64,000 nucleotides of DNA from Adineta ricciae. Lineage: Eukaryota; Rotifera; Eurotatoria; Adinetida; Adinetidae. The notes under the pieces are model-generated. The model saw only the letters and a program-made list of their open reading frames with translations, ran no database searches and was not told the DNA's origin. A program made the position numbers and the translations under genes. The stretch is from contig CAJNOJ010000068.1 of NCBI GenBank assembly GCA_905250025.1, positions 250,990-314,989 on the forward strand, in the 5' to 3' direction. Shown in pieces: positions 1-9,212 of the stretch (its first letter is position 1; each line of letters opens with the position of its first letter).

Positions 1-24
1 TCGCGGGCGGCTGGCCGTGTTGGT

Positions 25-25
<1 letters not shown>

Positions 26-57
<32 letters not shown>

Positions 58-99
58 GGGACCGCGGGGGCGGGGGGGGGGGGGGGGGGGGGGGGGGGG
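26..99. repeat. G homopolymer tracts at window edge
   Basis: Two nearly pure G runs (26-55 and 72-99) are separated by a short GC-rich spacer. They have no telomere-like periodicity. They resemble the homopolymers at 2901-2944 and may be a library or assembly artefact. Confidence 0.8.
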
Positions 100-100
100 T

Positions 101-1175
101 GGTTGAAATTTTTGCCCTTAAACACTCTCCTTCGGATCGTCTTTCACAATAAGAATTAACACTCCTGAGTTGTAGAGCTATCATAGTACTATATATGCAT
201 TGAAAATGATAAAGCTAACTGTTATGATATTTTGGAATTTAAGAGACCAAAACCCTCTCCTATAGAACATCGAAAAGAGACGAAATTCCATAACGCTGGT
301 TTTGTCATTACACATTAATGCAGTTAGATGAGAAATATCTTGTGTAATAAAACAGTATGATAATAAGTAATATTCACGAAATTCAGTCTATGTATATATA
401 AAAACATGACTTTTTAAGGGACATAATAGAAGACCCGGATCTTTTAATATGCCCATGGCTTTACTTCAAATTTAGCATGAAAATGATCAGAATACTTCAA
501 CCTTTTATTCTATCGAGCATACGGACTGGGTTATATTGAAAAAATGAAAGAGAGAAAACAGGCTATTACACGCCCCGTCCTTAGTTTTTCATGAAAAAAG
601 AGTCCATCTAAGAGTGCTGAGGTTCTAACGTACGGTAAGATTTTTTCTCATATTCTTTGTTGTAGAATTAATAGAGCTCAGTTATAATCACTATTTCCAT
701 TTGAATAACTTTGAACTTCTAATTAAACTAAAATGTCACGCCGACGGAAATTAAGAAGAGCATTTCTTTCTTATAAACAAAAATAGAAGTAAAACAACAT
801 CTCAAATAAAAGAAAGAAGATATACGGACACATTATGACACTCATGACGATAAGAACATTTAATAACACGGATTTTATTTTAATTAGATGTTTTTTTATA
901 AGAAAATTAGTATTCTGTAGTATAAAAATATAAAAGATTCAAAAACTTATGTATATAAACTTTCTTACATTTAGGTGAAAAGAAGCATTTTTAAACAGAT
1001 TATAAGCAGTAAATGTAGTTTTGATCGTAGGAAAAAGACATACATTAAATTTAACGTTCTGATGGGATCCTTAAGACGAAGGGATTGGTCGAACACAGCA
1101 GCTCTTAATGTACTTTTCAATTAAAATCGGTGAAATGGATCGACGCGGATTCCACAACAATTACGAAGAGTTAAT
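101..1175. other. AT-rich DNA without recognisable gene
   Basis: No open frame of convincing length or composition is visible on either strand. It is the downstream flank of the minus-strand glycosyltransferase-like gene. Confidence 0.5.
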
Positions 1176-2225
1176 TCATTTGTTTGCATCAGCTAATAAA
1201 GAAGCATCGATTTTCTCTTTGTCTTCAATTGAACAAGGTACTTTTAATTCAATATGAGAGTTAATATGAGAAAGATCAATTGAAGATTGATTATAATCCG
1301 TTGTTGAAAAATTCATTAGACGATTATATAAATACTTTCGAGAACGTCGAACCCACAAAGTAATCTTACTATCGTCACCATAATCATAACGTGTTTTGAC
1401 AGAAAGGCCAACATGATTTTTCAACTGATATTGTGGCAAAAAAAAGGAACAATTCCAAGCACGATACAAACTAAAGATCCAAGTATCTTGATGAGCACCA
1501 TGCGATGGTAACGGATAATATATTCCATCATGTAAGTCTAAATGTTTTCTATGTGTAAGATGAAACGTCGGATATTCACATGCACTAATATCACGAAAAG
1601 CGACAATACCAAAATTGCTAGCAACACCACAGCTTTGCAGTAATTGAATTGCTGCGCTTGTCCATCCTTTCGTTCGTAATTGTAGATCATCATTTGCTGG
1701 ATAAAAGTAATCGCAATCATCCTTGTAGGCAATAGCTGCTAATATATTCCAAATAGCAGTAATTCTCTGATCGATCCCATACAGTACATTTGTTTTGATG
1801 TATACGCGAAAATCGGATGAACTAGTATTTTTTATGTAACTACGGATAAAATTAATTAGATCACTCAAATTTTTTTCATTATCATACCACGGATCATCAC
1901 GATCATAACCAATATATAAGTGATAATTATACTGAATTTCTATAGTATTGAGAACAGATGGTATAAATGTATGAACTAAAGGAAGATCGGAAAGGCGAAG
2001 ACCATCGAGTTTCATTTGATTGACACCACGGCTTGAAACTGGTAACAACATACATATCGAGAGAGGATGAAGAGGAGATTCTTTGTGCGCGCTATCTGTC
2101 GGTAAAAAAGGAAAATCATATTTTTTCTTCTGTAGTACGATAAAAAGAAGTTGTGTGAAAATTATAGACAATATTATTAACAGAACCAAACGAAATTTTT
2201 TCAGTTTATACGTTGACATGCCCAT
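1176..2225 (-). CDS. Type II membrane glycosyltransferase-like protein
   Basis: Single-exon gene of 349 residues. Residues about 10-32 form one hydrophobic segment after a short basic N-terminus (KLKKFR), the layout of a Golgi type II membrane enzyme. The lumenal part has an acidic NDD triplet (in YFYPANDDL) followed by GW. This resembles the metal-binding region of GT-A glycosyltransferases, with a later HL-LH...YYPLP...QDTW segment typical of uncharacterised GT-A-like proteins. A glycan-modifying role in the Golgi is inferred; donor and acceptor cannot be told. The first two ATGs are two codons apart (MGM), so the start is either. No intron is needed. Stop is at 1176. Confidence 0.6.
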   Translation of the reverse strand: MGMSTYKLKKFRLVLLIILSIIFTQLLFIVLQKKKYDFPFLPTDSAHKESPLHPLSICMLLPVSSRGVNQMKLDGLRLSDLPLVHTFIPSVLNTIEIQYNYHLYIGYDRDDPWYDNEKNLSDLINFIRSYIKNTSSSDFRVYIKTNVLYGIDQRITAIWNILAAIAYKDDCDYFYPANDDLQLRTKGWTSAAIQLLQSCGVASNFGIVAFRDISACEYPTFHLTHRKHLDLHDGIYYPLPSHGAHQDTWIFSLYRAWNCSFFLPQYQLKNHVGLSVKTRYDYGDDSKITLWVRRSRKYLYNRLMNFSTTDYNQSSIDLSHINSHIELKVPCSIEDKEKIDASLLADANK

Positions 2226-2895
2226 AAATTGTCAATGATCAGCTAAAAAAATAGAAACATCTGAAATATAGGAATACATACATTTAGAGATCTTTTGAAA
2301 TGAAGATGACAACAAGATGGTGTCAGCACTTTGTTCTCGGTAGGGAAACGCGAATTTCGCCGTCGTGACTTTCGCCATGGACTTTCACAACCATTTATTT
2401 TCCTTAAAAATAGCTCCTACACTCATCAACACGTTTAGTGCGCAGACACGGCACTAGGTGAGGGCGAGAACTCTGTCTGAATTGAGTAAATATCTTTTTC
2501 ACTAACGTTTTAACTGTACGGCGAAATTCATGCTACCCTTCTCGGTGCTTCCTCGGGAAGAAAATGGCTAGTGTTCGTCCAACGAGGTGCATTTTATGAC
2601 GGATTTTAAAATAAGTATGATCGAATAACAAGAAAAGAAATGAACTGAACACCATAGTATAATTATATGTATTTAGCTGTATTGTCTTAAACAGTAATGA
2701 TGTTAGTTAAGCTAGTTCATTCTTGATTCGCTATTGGCAAATGAAAAAACACAATTTTTTGTGTATCTTACAGCATGATATTTATTTGTTTATACATGTA
2801 AATGCAAATATTACACATTCAACACAAGTTAATACAGTAGAAAGGAAGGGAGAGAGAGAGAAAACATGGAACGATAGAAAAGAGGCATCGGCGGG
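2226..2895. other. Upstream flank of the glycosyltransferase-like gene, no gene seen
   Basis: AT-rich non-coding sequence that turns purine-rich (GA repeats at about 2848-2862) just before the homopolymer joint. No ORF or RNA gene could be supported. Confidence 0.5.
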
Positions 2896-2946
2896 CTAGA
2901 GGGGGGGGGGAGAGCGAGGGGGGGACAAGTACCCCCCCCCCCCCGC
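2896..2946. other. Homopolymer joint between eukaryotic and bacterial DNA
   Basis: A run of ten G (2901-2910), a second G run (918-924 of the same kilobase) and a C run (2932-2944) sit exactly where AT-rich animal sequence changes to GC-rich bacterial coding sequence. The SusD reading frame is open immediately after the C run, so the bacterial gene is cut here. This looks like an artificial join rather than a natural insertion site. Confidence 0.75.
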
Positions 2947-3438
2947 CCGGAACTGGCGGTGAATTTTACGGAGCAGGTGGACTTTTCCACCGCCGGCAGC
3001 AACTATAACTCCGGTTACCGCGTGTCTAAATACGAGTTCAGCAAAACGTCCGTGAGCGGCAGGAACTTCGGCGAGCATGACATCGTGATCGTCCGCCTGG
3101 CAGATGTATACCTCATGCGCGCGGAAGCCAAACTGAGAAGGGGAGATGCCGCCACCGCCCTCGCCGACGTAAATGCCATCAGGGCCGCGCGTACCGCCGG
3201 CACACCCGCGGCGCCGCTGGCCGCCATCACGCTCGACCTGCTGTTGCGTGAGCGCGGGTTCGAACTGTACTGGGAATCGCAGCGCCGTACGGACATGGTG
3301 CGTTTCGGCAAATACGAAGGCACATGGACGGAGAAAACCAATACTGATAAACAAAAACGGATATTCCCCATTCCACAAACGCAGATAGACGGTTCCAGCA
3401 ACCTGCCCGGTTACCTGGTGCAGAACCCCGGCTATTGA
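2947..3438 (+). CDS. SusD/RagB-family outer-membrane glycan-binding lipoprotein, C-terminal fragment
   Basis: About 163 residues of a protein that is normally 450-600 residues. The 5' part is missing because the sequence is broken at the homopolymer joint. Family signs are the TPR-like helix LADVYLMRAEAKLR, the LLLRERGFELYWE-QRRTDMVRFG block and the terminal IFPIPQTQID followed by NPGY, all characteristic of SusD C-termini. SusD proteins sit on the outer membrane, cap a SusC TonB-dependent porin and bind oligosaccharides. A susC gene would be expected upstream but is not in the window. The GTG at 2959 is internal, not a start. A terminator follows directly. Confidence 0.92.
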   Translation, partial: PELAVNFTEQVDFSTAGSNYNSGYRVSKYEFSKTSVSGRNFGEHDIVIVRLADVYLMRAEAKLRRGDAATALADVNAIRAARTAGTPAAPLAAITLDLLLRERGFELYWESQRRTDMVRFGKYEGTWTEKTNTDKQKRIFPIPQTQIDGSSNLPGYLVQNPGY

Positions 3439-3454
3439 CAATCACTGCTGAAAT

Positions 3455-3491
3455 AAAAAGCGCGCGGCTAAATAGGGCCGTGCGCTTTTTT
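3455..3491 (+). terminator. Rho-independent terminator after susD-like gene
   Basis: GC-rich inverted repeat (AAAAGCGCGCGGC / GGCCGTGCGCTTTT) with a short loop and a T run, 17 bases after the SusD stop. It ends the SusD transcript before the next lipoprotein gene. Confidence 0.8.
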
Positions 3492-3569
3492 ATGCGGCAG
3501 GTTGTGCAGGCAGGGGATTGAAAAAACAAGACTTTAAGAATATCTTTATCCCCTGCAATCCACGTCAAC

Positions 3570-4583
3570 ATGAAATATCTATCCTTCCTTTTCGCAGCAG
3601 CCCTTACCCTGCAGGGCTGCGCCGCTCAAAAAGAAACAGCCGCCGCTGGCGGCGCCCCGGAGGTCGAAAAAATATGGGACCAGGCGCCGCACAACGCATT
3701 CACCGACCTGCTCCGGTTTAACAATGCCTTTTATTGCACTTTCCGTGAAGGGAGCGGGCATGTATCCGGCCCTGACGGTAAAGCGCGCATTCTCCGTTCG
3801 AAAGACGGCAAAAAGTGGGAGAGCGTGGCACTGCTGGAAGTGAAAGACCGGGACGTACGCGACCCCAAGCTGTCCGTTACGCCCGATCATCGCATCATGG
3901 TGCTGATGGATGTGGAGGCGCACGACGGTAAAAAAGTGATCAGCCGCAAACCGCTGGTATCGCTGTCAGACGCGGAGGGCGTTACGTTCAGCACCCCGAA
4001 GGAATCTATGGTAGACCCGTCGATCGCCTCCTGGTCGGATTGGGTGTGGCGCCTCACCTGGCATAAGGGCACCGGGTATGCTATTTTGTACCAGATGGAC
4101 AAGGTGTACCTCGTCAGCACGAAAGACGGCAGCCATTTCGCGAATGTGTCGCGCCTGGAGCTGGACGGCAACCCTAACGAATGCACCATCCGGTTCGGCG
4201 AAAACGACCGCATGTACGTGGTGATCCGCCGGGAGAGTGCGGACCAGGCGGGCGTAATTGCTACTGCGGATGCGCCCTACAAACAATGGCGCTTCTCTAA
4301 AATGGACCGTCGGCTGGGCGGCCCCAACTTCCTGTTCCTCGACAATGAAACGCTGGTGATCGGCACCCGCCAATACAAACCCAAAGTAAGCACGGTGCTG
4401 TATGTGACCGACCTCGAAGGCAAAGTGCGTAAAACCATTGACCTGCCCAGCGCCGGCGACAACAGTTACCCCGGCATGCTGGTGTACAGGGGGCGGTTGT
4501 GGACGACCTATTACTCCTCGCACGAAGGCAAAACGTCGGTTTACCTGGCCAAAATTCCGTTGAAGCAGCTGGAAGCACGGTAA
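3570..4583 (+). CDS. Sialidase-like (BNR superfamily) lipoprotein
   Basis: 337 residues. A lipoprotein signal with lipobox LQGC (Cys about residue 17) predicts membrane anchoring. The body consists of beta-strand repeats with FREG near the N-terminus, ILRSKDGKKWE and RDPKLS, the style of six-bladed sialidase/glycosyl-hydrolase propellers. The FR arginine and RDPKLS resemble the arginine and aspartate regions of that superfamily, but a full sialidase catalytic set was not proven. It follows the susD-like gene after a terminator. A role in glycan trimming or binding at the cell surface is inferred. The stop abuts the stop of the convergent acyltransferase gene. Confidence 0.65.
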   Translation: MKYLSFLFAAALTLQGCAAQKETAAAGGAPEVEKIWDQAPHNAFTDLLRFNNAFYCTFREGSGHVSGPDGKARILRSKDGKKWESVALLEVKDRDVRDPKLSVTPDHRIMVLMDVEAHDGKKVISRKPLVSLSDAEGVTFSTPKESMVDPSIASWSDWVWRLTWHKGTGYAILYQMDKVYLVSTKDGSHFANVSRLELDGNPNECTIRFGENDRMYVVIRRESADQAGVIATADAPYKQWRFSKMDRRLGGPNFLFLDNETLVIGTRQYKPKVSTVLYVTDLEGKVRKTIDLPSAGDNSYPGMLVYRGRLWTTYYSSHEGKTSVYLAKIPLKQLEAR

Positions 4584-5354
4584 CTATGGCTGCTTCCAGC
4601 GGCGGTGCGACCAGAGCCAGTGCTGCGGCGTTTCGCGGATGTCTTCTTCCAGCAGCGCCGTGAATTTCTCCGTGATGGCATAGGGGCCGGCCGCCGCCGG
4701 CGTATCTGCAATGAGCCGGAAGGAAATTTCCCACCCTGCGGCATCCGCCGTTTTTTTAACCGAGGCGTACACCACCACGGCGCCCGTTGTTTTCGCCAGC
4801 CGCTCCGCACCGGTGATAACGCGGGTGGGCTGATGGAGAAAGCTGACGGTATGCCCGTCTTTGGGCGGAAACTGGTCGGCCACGAAAATATACGCCCCCG
4901 GTTGCGTGCGGTGCGAAAGCATGTGCCGGCCTGTTTTGTGCATGGGTAGCAGGCGCAGCCCGAAGCGGGAGCGCAGCCTTTGCATCATATGGTTGAAGAA
5001 TGCGTTCGACAGCGGTTTGTACACCGCATACACCGGAAAATCGAAATACTTCGGCAGCATGTTCAGGCACTCCCAGTTACCGAAATGCCCCAGCATAATC
5101 ACCACATTTTTCCCCTGCGCGTGATAATGCGCCAGCAGGTCAGGATTGCGGACCTGTATCTTCCGTTTCAGCCGCCGTTCCGAAAAAAAGAACATCATGC
5201 CCATTTCAACGAATATGCCGCAAAAGTGGCGGTAAAAGCCGGCGGTTATCTCCCTGATATCTGCATACGACCGCTCGGGGAAAGAGCGGGAGAGGTTCTG
5301 CAACACTACGGCGTAGCGGTAGCGGAGCAGTTTGTAGAGAATAAAATAAAGCAT
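4584..5354 (-). CDS. Lipid A biosynthesis lauroyl/myristoyl acyltransferase family (LpxL/HtrB-like)
   Basis: 256 residues. The HFGNWE motif (about residue 93) is the HX4(D/E) catalytic motif of the LPLAT acyltransferase fold, and the protein ends with WLWSHRRWK, which is typical of the family. Such enzymes add secondary acyl chains to lipid A at the inner membrane. Usual length is about 290-300, and the N-terminal membrane segment is short here (starts MLYFILYKLL). Upstream in-frame sequence does not supply a better hydrophobic start, so either the start is right and the anchor is reduced or the N-terminus is incomplete. Convergent with the sialidase-like gene with no spacer; divergent from the AraC-like gene. 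Confidence 0.85.
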   Translation of the reverse strand: MLYFILYKLLRYRYAVVLQNLSRSFPERSYADIREITAGFYRHFCGIFVEMGMMFFFSERRLKRKIQVRNPDLLAHYHAQGKNVVIMLGHFGNWECLNMLPKYFDFPVYAVYKPLSNAFFNHMMQRLRSRFGLRLLPMHKTGRHMLSHRTQPGAYIFVADQFPPKDGHTVSFLHQPTRVITGAERLAKTTGAVVVYASVKKTADAAGWEISFRLIADTPAAAGPYAITEKFTALLEEDIRETPQHWLWSHRRWKQP

Positions 5355-5441
5355 GGTTCGCCTGTTAAATAAAATGCAAATCCGGGAAGCGGGTAGGGGC
5401 CCGGCCGCCGGATGCCGTTATAGTTTAAATGCTGCTTACGT

Positions 5442-5987
5442 TTGGCAAAGAGACGACAAACCGGCGGCGGCATGTTGCAGAAAATGGAATTTATGTTGCG
5501 TAAAACGGAGTTTTTTATGGAAATGACCGATAGCCCCGGAGTGAAGGAAATATTGTACACCGGCGGCTGGCAGCAGCTGTTGCTGCAAGCCAGGGCGCTT
5601 GAACTGCAGGCGCTCCGGTGCCGGCAGGCGGAGCTGGCGGGGAAGCCCGCTCCATTGCGCGCGGCAGACATGGAAAGGATCTACGCCGCAAGGGAAGCGC
5701 TGTTGCGCGACATTCAGCACCCGCCGTCTTTACGGCAGCTGGCGAAGCTGGCGGGCATCAATGAATACAAACTGAAAACAGGTTTCCGGGAAGTGTTCGG
5801 CTTTACGGTGTTCGGGTACCTGAAAGCGCACCGGCTGGCCCTGGCGCGCCGGCTTTTGCTCGGTGGCGGGGTAACGGTTACCGAAGCCGCATACGAAACA
5901 GGGTATTCTACCCTGCAGCATTTCAGTAACGAATTCAGGAAGCAGTTCGGCGTCAGCCCGGGCAAATTCGTTAAACGGAGCGGATGA
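5442..5987 (+). CDS. AraC-family (PchR-like) transcriptional regulator, N-terminally truncated
   Basis: 181 residues. The C-terminal 100 residues hold the two helix-turn-helix motifs of AraC regulators (LRQLAKLAGINEYKLKTGFRE, then VTEAAYETGYSTLQHFSNEFRKQFGVSPGKF). The part before them matches the helical linker of PchR-like regulators, but the roughly 130-150 residue sensor domain is missing. The space upstream is taken by the divergent acyltransferase gene, so there is no room for it. It may be a decayed gene or a short DNA-binding-only protein. The exact start among several in-frame ATGs (5442, 5472, 5487, 5517) is uncertain. Confidence 0.8.
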   Translation: MAKRRQTGGGMLQKMEFMLRKTEFFMEMTDSPGVKEILYTGGWQQLLLQARALELQALRCRQAELAGKPAPLRAADMERIYAAREALLRDIQHPPSLRQLAKLAGINEYKLKTGFREVFGFTVFGYLKAHRLALARRLLLGGGVTVTEAAYETGYSTLQHFSNEFRKQFGVSPGKFVKRSG

Positions 5988-6763
5988 AGGGCTGGCGGGG
6001 AGCACGCGTTCAGGGGAAATGGGGCAATAGGAAGCAGGTTGAACGAGGTACCTTTTTTGGACCGGCCACGGGTAATAACAGAAAAATCCCGTGCTGCTAC
6101 CGGCCGGGGCCGGGTTTACACAACACGGGACGTATTGCCCGACGGTATGCATATACAATATCTTTCGGTCACTCCGGGCGCCGGCGGGTATAGCGCGATT
6201 GCACGAATACCAGCTGACGGCCGGTTTCGGGAAAATACCCTGCCACGCGGTGCGTGGTTACATGGTACACCGGCGGCCGACGGTGCCCCGCCGGTTGCCC
6301 CGGCCCGGGGAAAAGCACGTTACGGAAACGGCTGAAGAAACGTGATATGGTAGTTTGCGACATGTTGGTAACGGTTTTAAATTGTTCAGTACGAAGGGAT
6401 GATGTAGATGAATTCGGTCAATAGTTTTTGAAAAGCAAAAGATGAAAACGGGACGCACCGGCTGTGTTGTATTTCAGGACTTACTCGAAAGCAAAAAGGC
6501 ATAGGGATCATAGGTATAGGTGCGTTGGTACAAGTATAGAGAACGGATTCGGTTGGTTGATAAAATGCGCCGGTGCGCCCGTTTTACAAACATTTATTTC
6601 ATAGGCAGGGATTTTAATGAACGATTTTTGTTTCAGGGAAACGGTTTTTCAGATCTGGATAAAATTTCACGCGTGATCATAACACGCTGCTGTTTTTCAT
6701 AGGCGCTCGTTTTTAGTGAATGATCGGGTGTCAGTTGTAGGTTTTTCACAGGTCAATAATTGT
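5988..6763. other. Bacterial intergenic stretch without clear gene
   Basis: GC-rich to about 6350, then more AT-rich. Several overlapping short frames are open on both strands (for example 6039-6335 + and 6169-6363 -), as expected from high GC, and none has a recognisable motif or a convincing start. I call no gene. Confidence 0.5.
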
Positions 6764-7306
6764 TTACTTTTTTACGGCCAGCTCCTGCGTCCAGAAGTGG
6801 GAGAATTTCGCTACCGCGGTCTCTTTCACATTCGCGTCCATCATCGACAGGCAGTGCGTTTCACTGCGCATCCAACCCTCTATCACAGTTTTTTCGGTCA
6901 GCACCCCGAGTGCGAGATTCTCCCTGTAAACCTTCCAGTTATACCCCATCTTTTTGATGCGGTCGCCGCCGTTGCCGCCGTTTTTGCCGGTGTGGCTCAT
7001 GTAGTTGCTGTCGCTCATTTCTTTACTGTGCAACCACGATGCTTTTTCCAGTTTTTCGTTCCAGGTCACCGGCGGAACGGGCGGCATATAAGTGGCGCCG
7101 CAATTGCATCCCTTCGCACGTACATTATTGATCAGCTCAAGCAGCAGGTTTTTATCTACGTTGTTTTCAAATACGAACACGGAGTCCGTCGTTACCGCCA
7201 GGGCCACTGCAGGGGGCGGCGCCATAATGGTCAATGGTTCTTTTGAGCAGCCGGAAAGGGCATACATCGCCACCGCCGCACTGGTGCAGATCGCAAGGAG
7301 TTTCAT
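6764..7306 (-). CDS. CAP-domain (SCP/PR-1, YkwD-like) lipoprotein
   Basis: 180 residues with a lipoprotein signal (LSGC lipobox, Cys about residue 20). From about residue 55 a CAP domain follows: LLELINNVRAKG, then A-WLHSKEMSDSNYMSHTG, GDRIKKMGYNW, ENLALG and W-RSETHCLSMMD. These are the standard CAP boxes with the cavity histidines (in SHTG and ETHC) and glutamate. Bacterial CAP proteins are extracytoplasmic and of mostly unknown activity. It stands alone, followed and preceded by non-coding stretches. Confidence 0.88.
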   Translation of the reverse strand: MKLLAICTSAAVAMYALSGCSKEPLTIMAPPPAVALAVTTDSVFVFENNVDKNLLLELINNVRAKGCNCGATYMPPVPPVTWNEKLEKASWLHSKEMSDSNYMSHTGKNGGNGGDRIKKMGYNWKVYRENLALGVLTEKTVIEGWMRSETHCLSMMDANVKETAVAKFSHFWTQELAVKK

Positions 7307-7901
7307 AACAGAAAGTTTCAGGAAATGGCGATCCTTTTGCCCGTATGGCGGGCTTCAAGGGCCGGTGATAAAAAATCGGGTGAATAATCTGGCGATCTGC
7401 GGGGTCCGTGGGGACGGGTTCATCTTTCTTTCTTCGTGCATCAATCTGTAACAAAGGTATGCCGGGCAGGGGCCCCGGAAAAGGACGGCAGTCAACCGCG
7501 GTGATGAGTGTGGTTGTCACACGAACGTGCAGGCCGGCCTGAAAACGGTGACGGCCGTCATGCCCGGTGGTGACGGCGATTGCGGGGCGTAATAACGTGC
7601 GTGGCCGGAAACTCTTTGCTGTAGCCGATTTGGTAAGGGTACTGTTGTTGTTTGCATGCTGCCGGGTCAGGCAAGGAGCCGTGGCATGCCGGCTTTATGT
7701 TTTGGCGTCTGGGTATGGCTCCCGGGCTTTTACTTTACATACTATCAGCCTGGGCAAAGAACCGCTATATGCCGGCTTTACGCTGTAAGCTCCCGGGCTT
7801 TTTTACCGCGGGCGAATGCTGTGGATCGTTTTTAGACCGCAAACCGGTGTTTTTTCGGATCGGCCGGACTGCTATGTTGCAAAAATGCTAAATTTGTTAG
7901 T
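7307..7901. other. Intergenic region with imperfect duplication
   Basis: Between the divergent CAP and DUF763 genes. A motif of the form ATGCCGGCTTTA...CTCCCGGGCTTTT occurs twice (about 7685-7732 and 7769-7803). No gene is supported. Confidence 0.45.
7889..7896 (+). promoter_or_regulatory. Possible Bacteroidota -7 promoter element (TAnnTTTG)
   Basis: TAAATTTG matches the Bacteroidota -7 consensus exactly and lies 6 bases before the ATG of the DUF763 gene. A -33 TTTG-like partner at proper spacing is not obvious, so the assignment is weak; transcription from it would leave almost no leader. Confidence 0.3.
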
Positions 7902-9113
7902 ATGAAGCGTTCCGGATCTGCAGACCTGCCTTTACATTATGGTTATGTGCCCCGCTGGCTGGCGGAGAGAATGGCCCGGCTGGGGCTTGCCATTACGGAG
8001 TCGGTACTGGCCGAATACGGGGCGGAAGCCTTTCTCAGCCGCATGAGCAGCCCCTTCTGGTTCCAGAGCCTGGGCGCCGTAATGGGGATGGACTGGCACT
8101 CCTCCGGCATCACCACCTCGGTGATGGGGGCGCTTAAAAAAGCCATCAACCCCCATGCGAAAGACCTCGGTATTTATATATGCGGCGGCAAAGGCCGGTT
8201 TTCAAAGGAAGCCCCGGCGGAGCTGATCCGGATTGCGGACGCCACCGGGCTCGACGGCAATTACCTCGTGCGCTGCAGCAAGCTGAGCGCCAAAGTAGAC
8301 AATACCGCGGTGCAGGACGGTTTTCAGCTCTACACCCATAATTTCATCGTGAGCGCCAAAGGCGACTGGGCCGTGATACAGCAGGGCATGAGCGCCGGCA
8401 ATAAAACGGCGCGGTGTTACCACTGGCATTCAGCGCAGGTACAATCGTTCGTGGAAGAGCCGCATGCGGCGGTATGCGGCCCCAACGTGGGCAGCATCCT
8501 GAACCTGACCGCCCGGGAAGCCGCCCCGGCACGCGGTGGCATTCTGCAGCTGACGCAGGAAAAACCGGAGCTGATGATGCAGGAGGTGCAGCAGCTGGTA
8601 ATGCCCCATCATCACGACGTACGGGCGGAAGATGTGGACCTGAAGCGCCTCGGCACCGTTTTATGGCTGGCGCAGGAGCAGCAGCCCGCCGGGTTCGAAG
8701 ACCTGCTGTTATTGCCAGGCCTCGGGCCGCGCACGCTGCAGTCGCTGGCGCTGGTGAGCGAGGTGATCTACGGCACGCCTTCGCGTTTTAAAGACCCCGC
8801 CCGTTTCGCATTCGCCCACGGCGGGAAAGACGGGCATCCTTTCCCCGTGCCGCTGAAGGTGTACGACGAAACCATCAGTACCCTGCAAACGGCCGTATAC
8901 AAGGCTAAAATAGGCCACACCGAAAAACAGGACGCCATCCGTTCATTGCATACCCTCGCCCTGAAAGCGGAGAAAGATTTTGTGCCGAACGACCGATTCG
9001 AAGACCTCGTGCAGCACGAGCGTGACCAATCGTGGCAATACGGTGGGCGCACCGTATTTGGAAAGGCGCAGCCGCCGAAACGGTCTAAAGGCGTGCAGCT
9101 GCGGTTGTTCTGA
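7902..9113 (+). CDS. DUF763 domain-containing protein
   Basis: 403 residues, full length for the family. The N-terminal signature (KRSGSADLPLHYGYVPRWLAERM) and FWFQSLGAVMGMDWHSSGITTSVMGALK are typical of DUF763, a family shared by archaea, thermophiles and some Bacteroidota with no established function. Residues about 255-285 (LLLPGLGPRTLQSLALVSEVIYG) read as a helix-hairpin-helix-like segment, so nucleic-acid contact is possible; that is inference. A strong terminator follows 10 bases downstream. Confidence 0.88.
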   Translation: MKRSGSADLPLHYGYVPRWLAERMARLGLAITESVLAEYGAEAFLSRMSSPFWFQSLGAVMGMDWHSSGITTSVMGALKKAINPHAKDLGIYICGGKGRFSKEAPAELIRIADATGLDGNYLVRCSKLSAKVDNTAVQDGFQLYTHNFIVSAKGDWAVIQQGMSAGNKTARCYHWHSAQVQSFVEEPHAAVCGPNVGSILNLTAREAAPARGGILQLTQEKPELMMQEVQQLVMPHHHDVRAEDVDLKRLGTVLWLAQEQQPAGFEDLLLLPGLGPRTLQSLALVSEVIYGTPSRFKDPARFAFAHGGKDGHPFPVPLKVYDETISTLQTAVYKAKIGHTEKQDAIRSLHTLALKAEKDFVPNDRFEDLVQHERDQSWQYGGRTVFGKAQPPKRSKGVQLRLF

Positions 9114-9120
9114 TAGGCAT

Positions 9121-9156
9121 AAAAAAGCCGCCCCGGTGAGGGAGCGGCTTTTTTTA
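9121..9156. terminator. Bidirectional rho-independent terminator
   Basis: AAAAAAGCCGC...GCGGCTTTTTTT hairpin with A run on one side and T run on the other. It lies between the stop of the DUF763 gene (+) and the stop of the GH20 gene (-), so it can serve both. Confidence 0.85.
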
Positions 9157-9212
9157 TAAAAAGCGGTATTCGATTATACCGTGCGGTTGCTATTACGCCG
9201 CCACTCATTCCA

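Noticed and set aside
26..99. Telomere
   Set aside because: Pure G runs without any repeating T/A-containing unit.
6039..6335. 98-codon bacterial frame
   Set aside because: Overlaps other equal-quality frames on both strands, with no motif or ribosome binding site.
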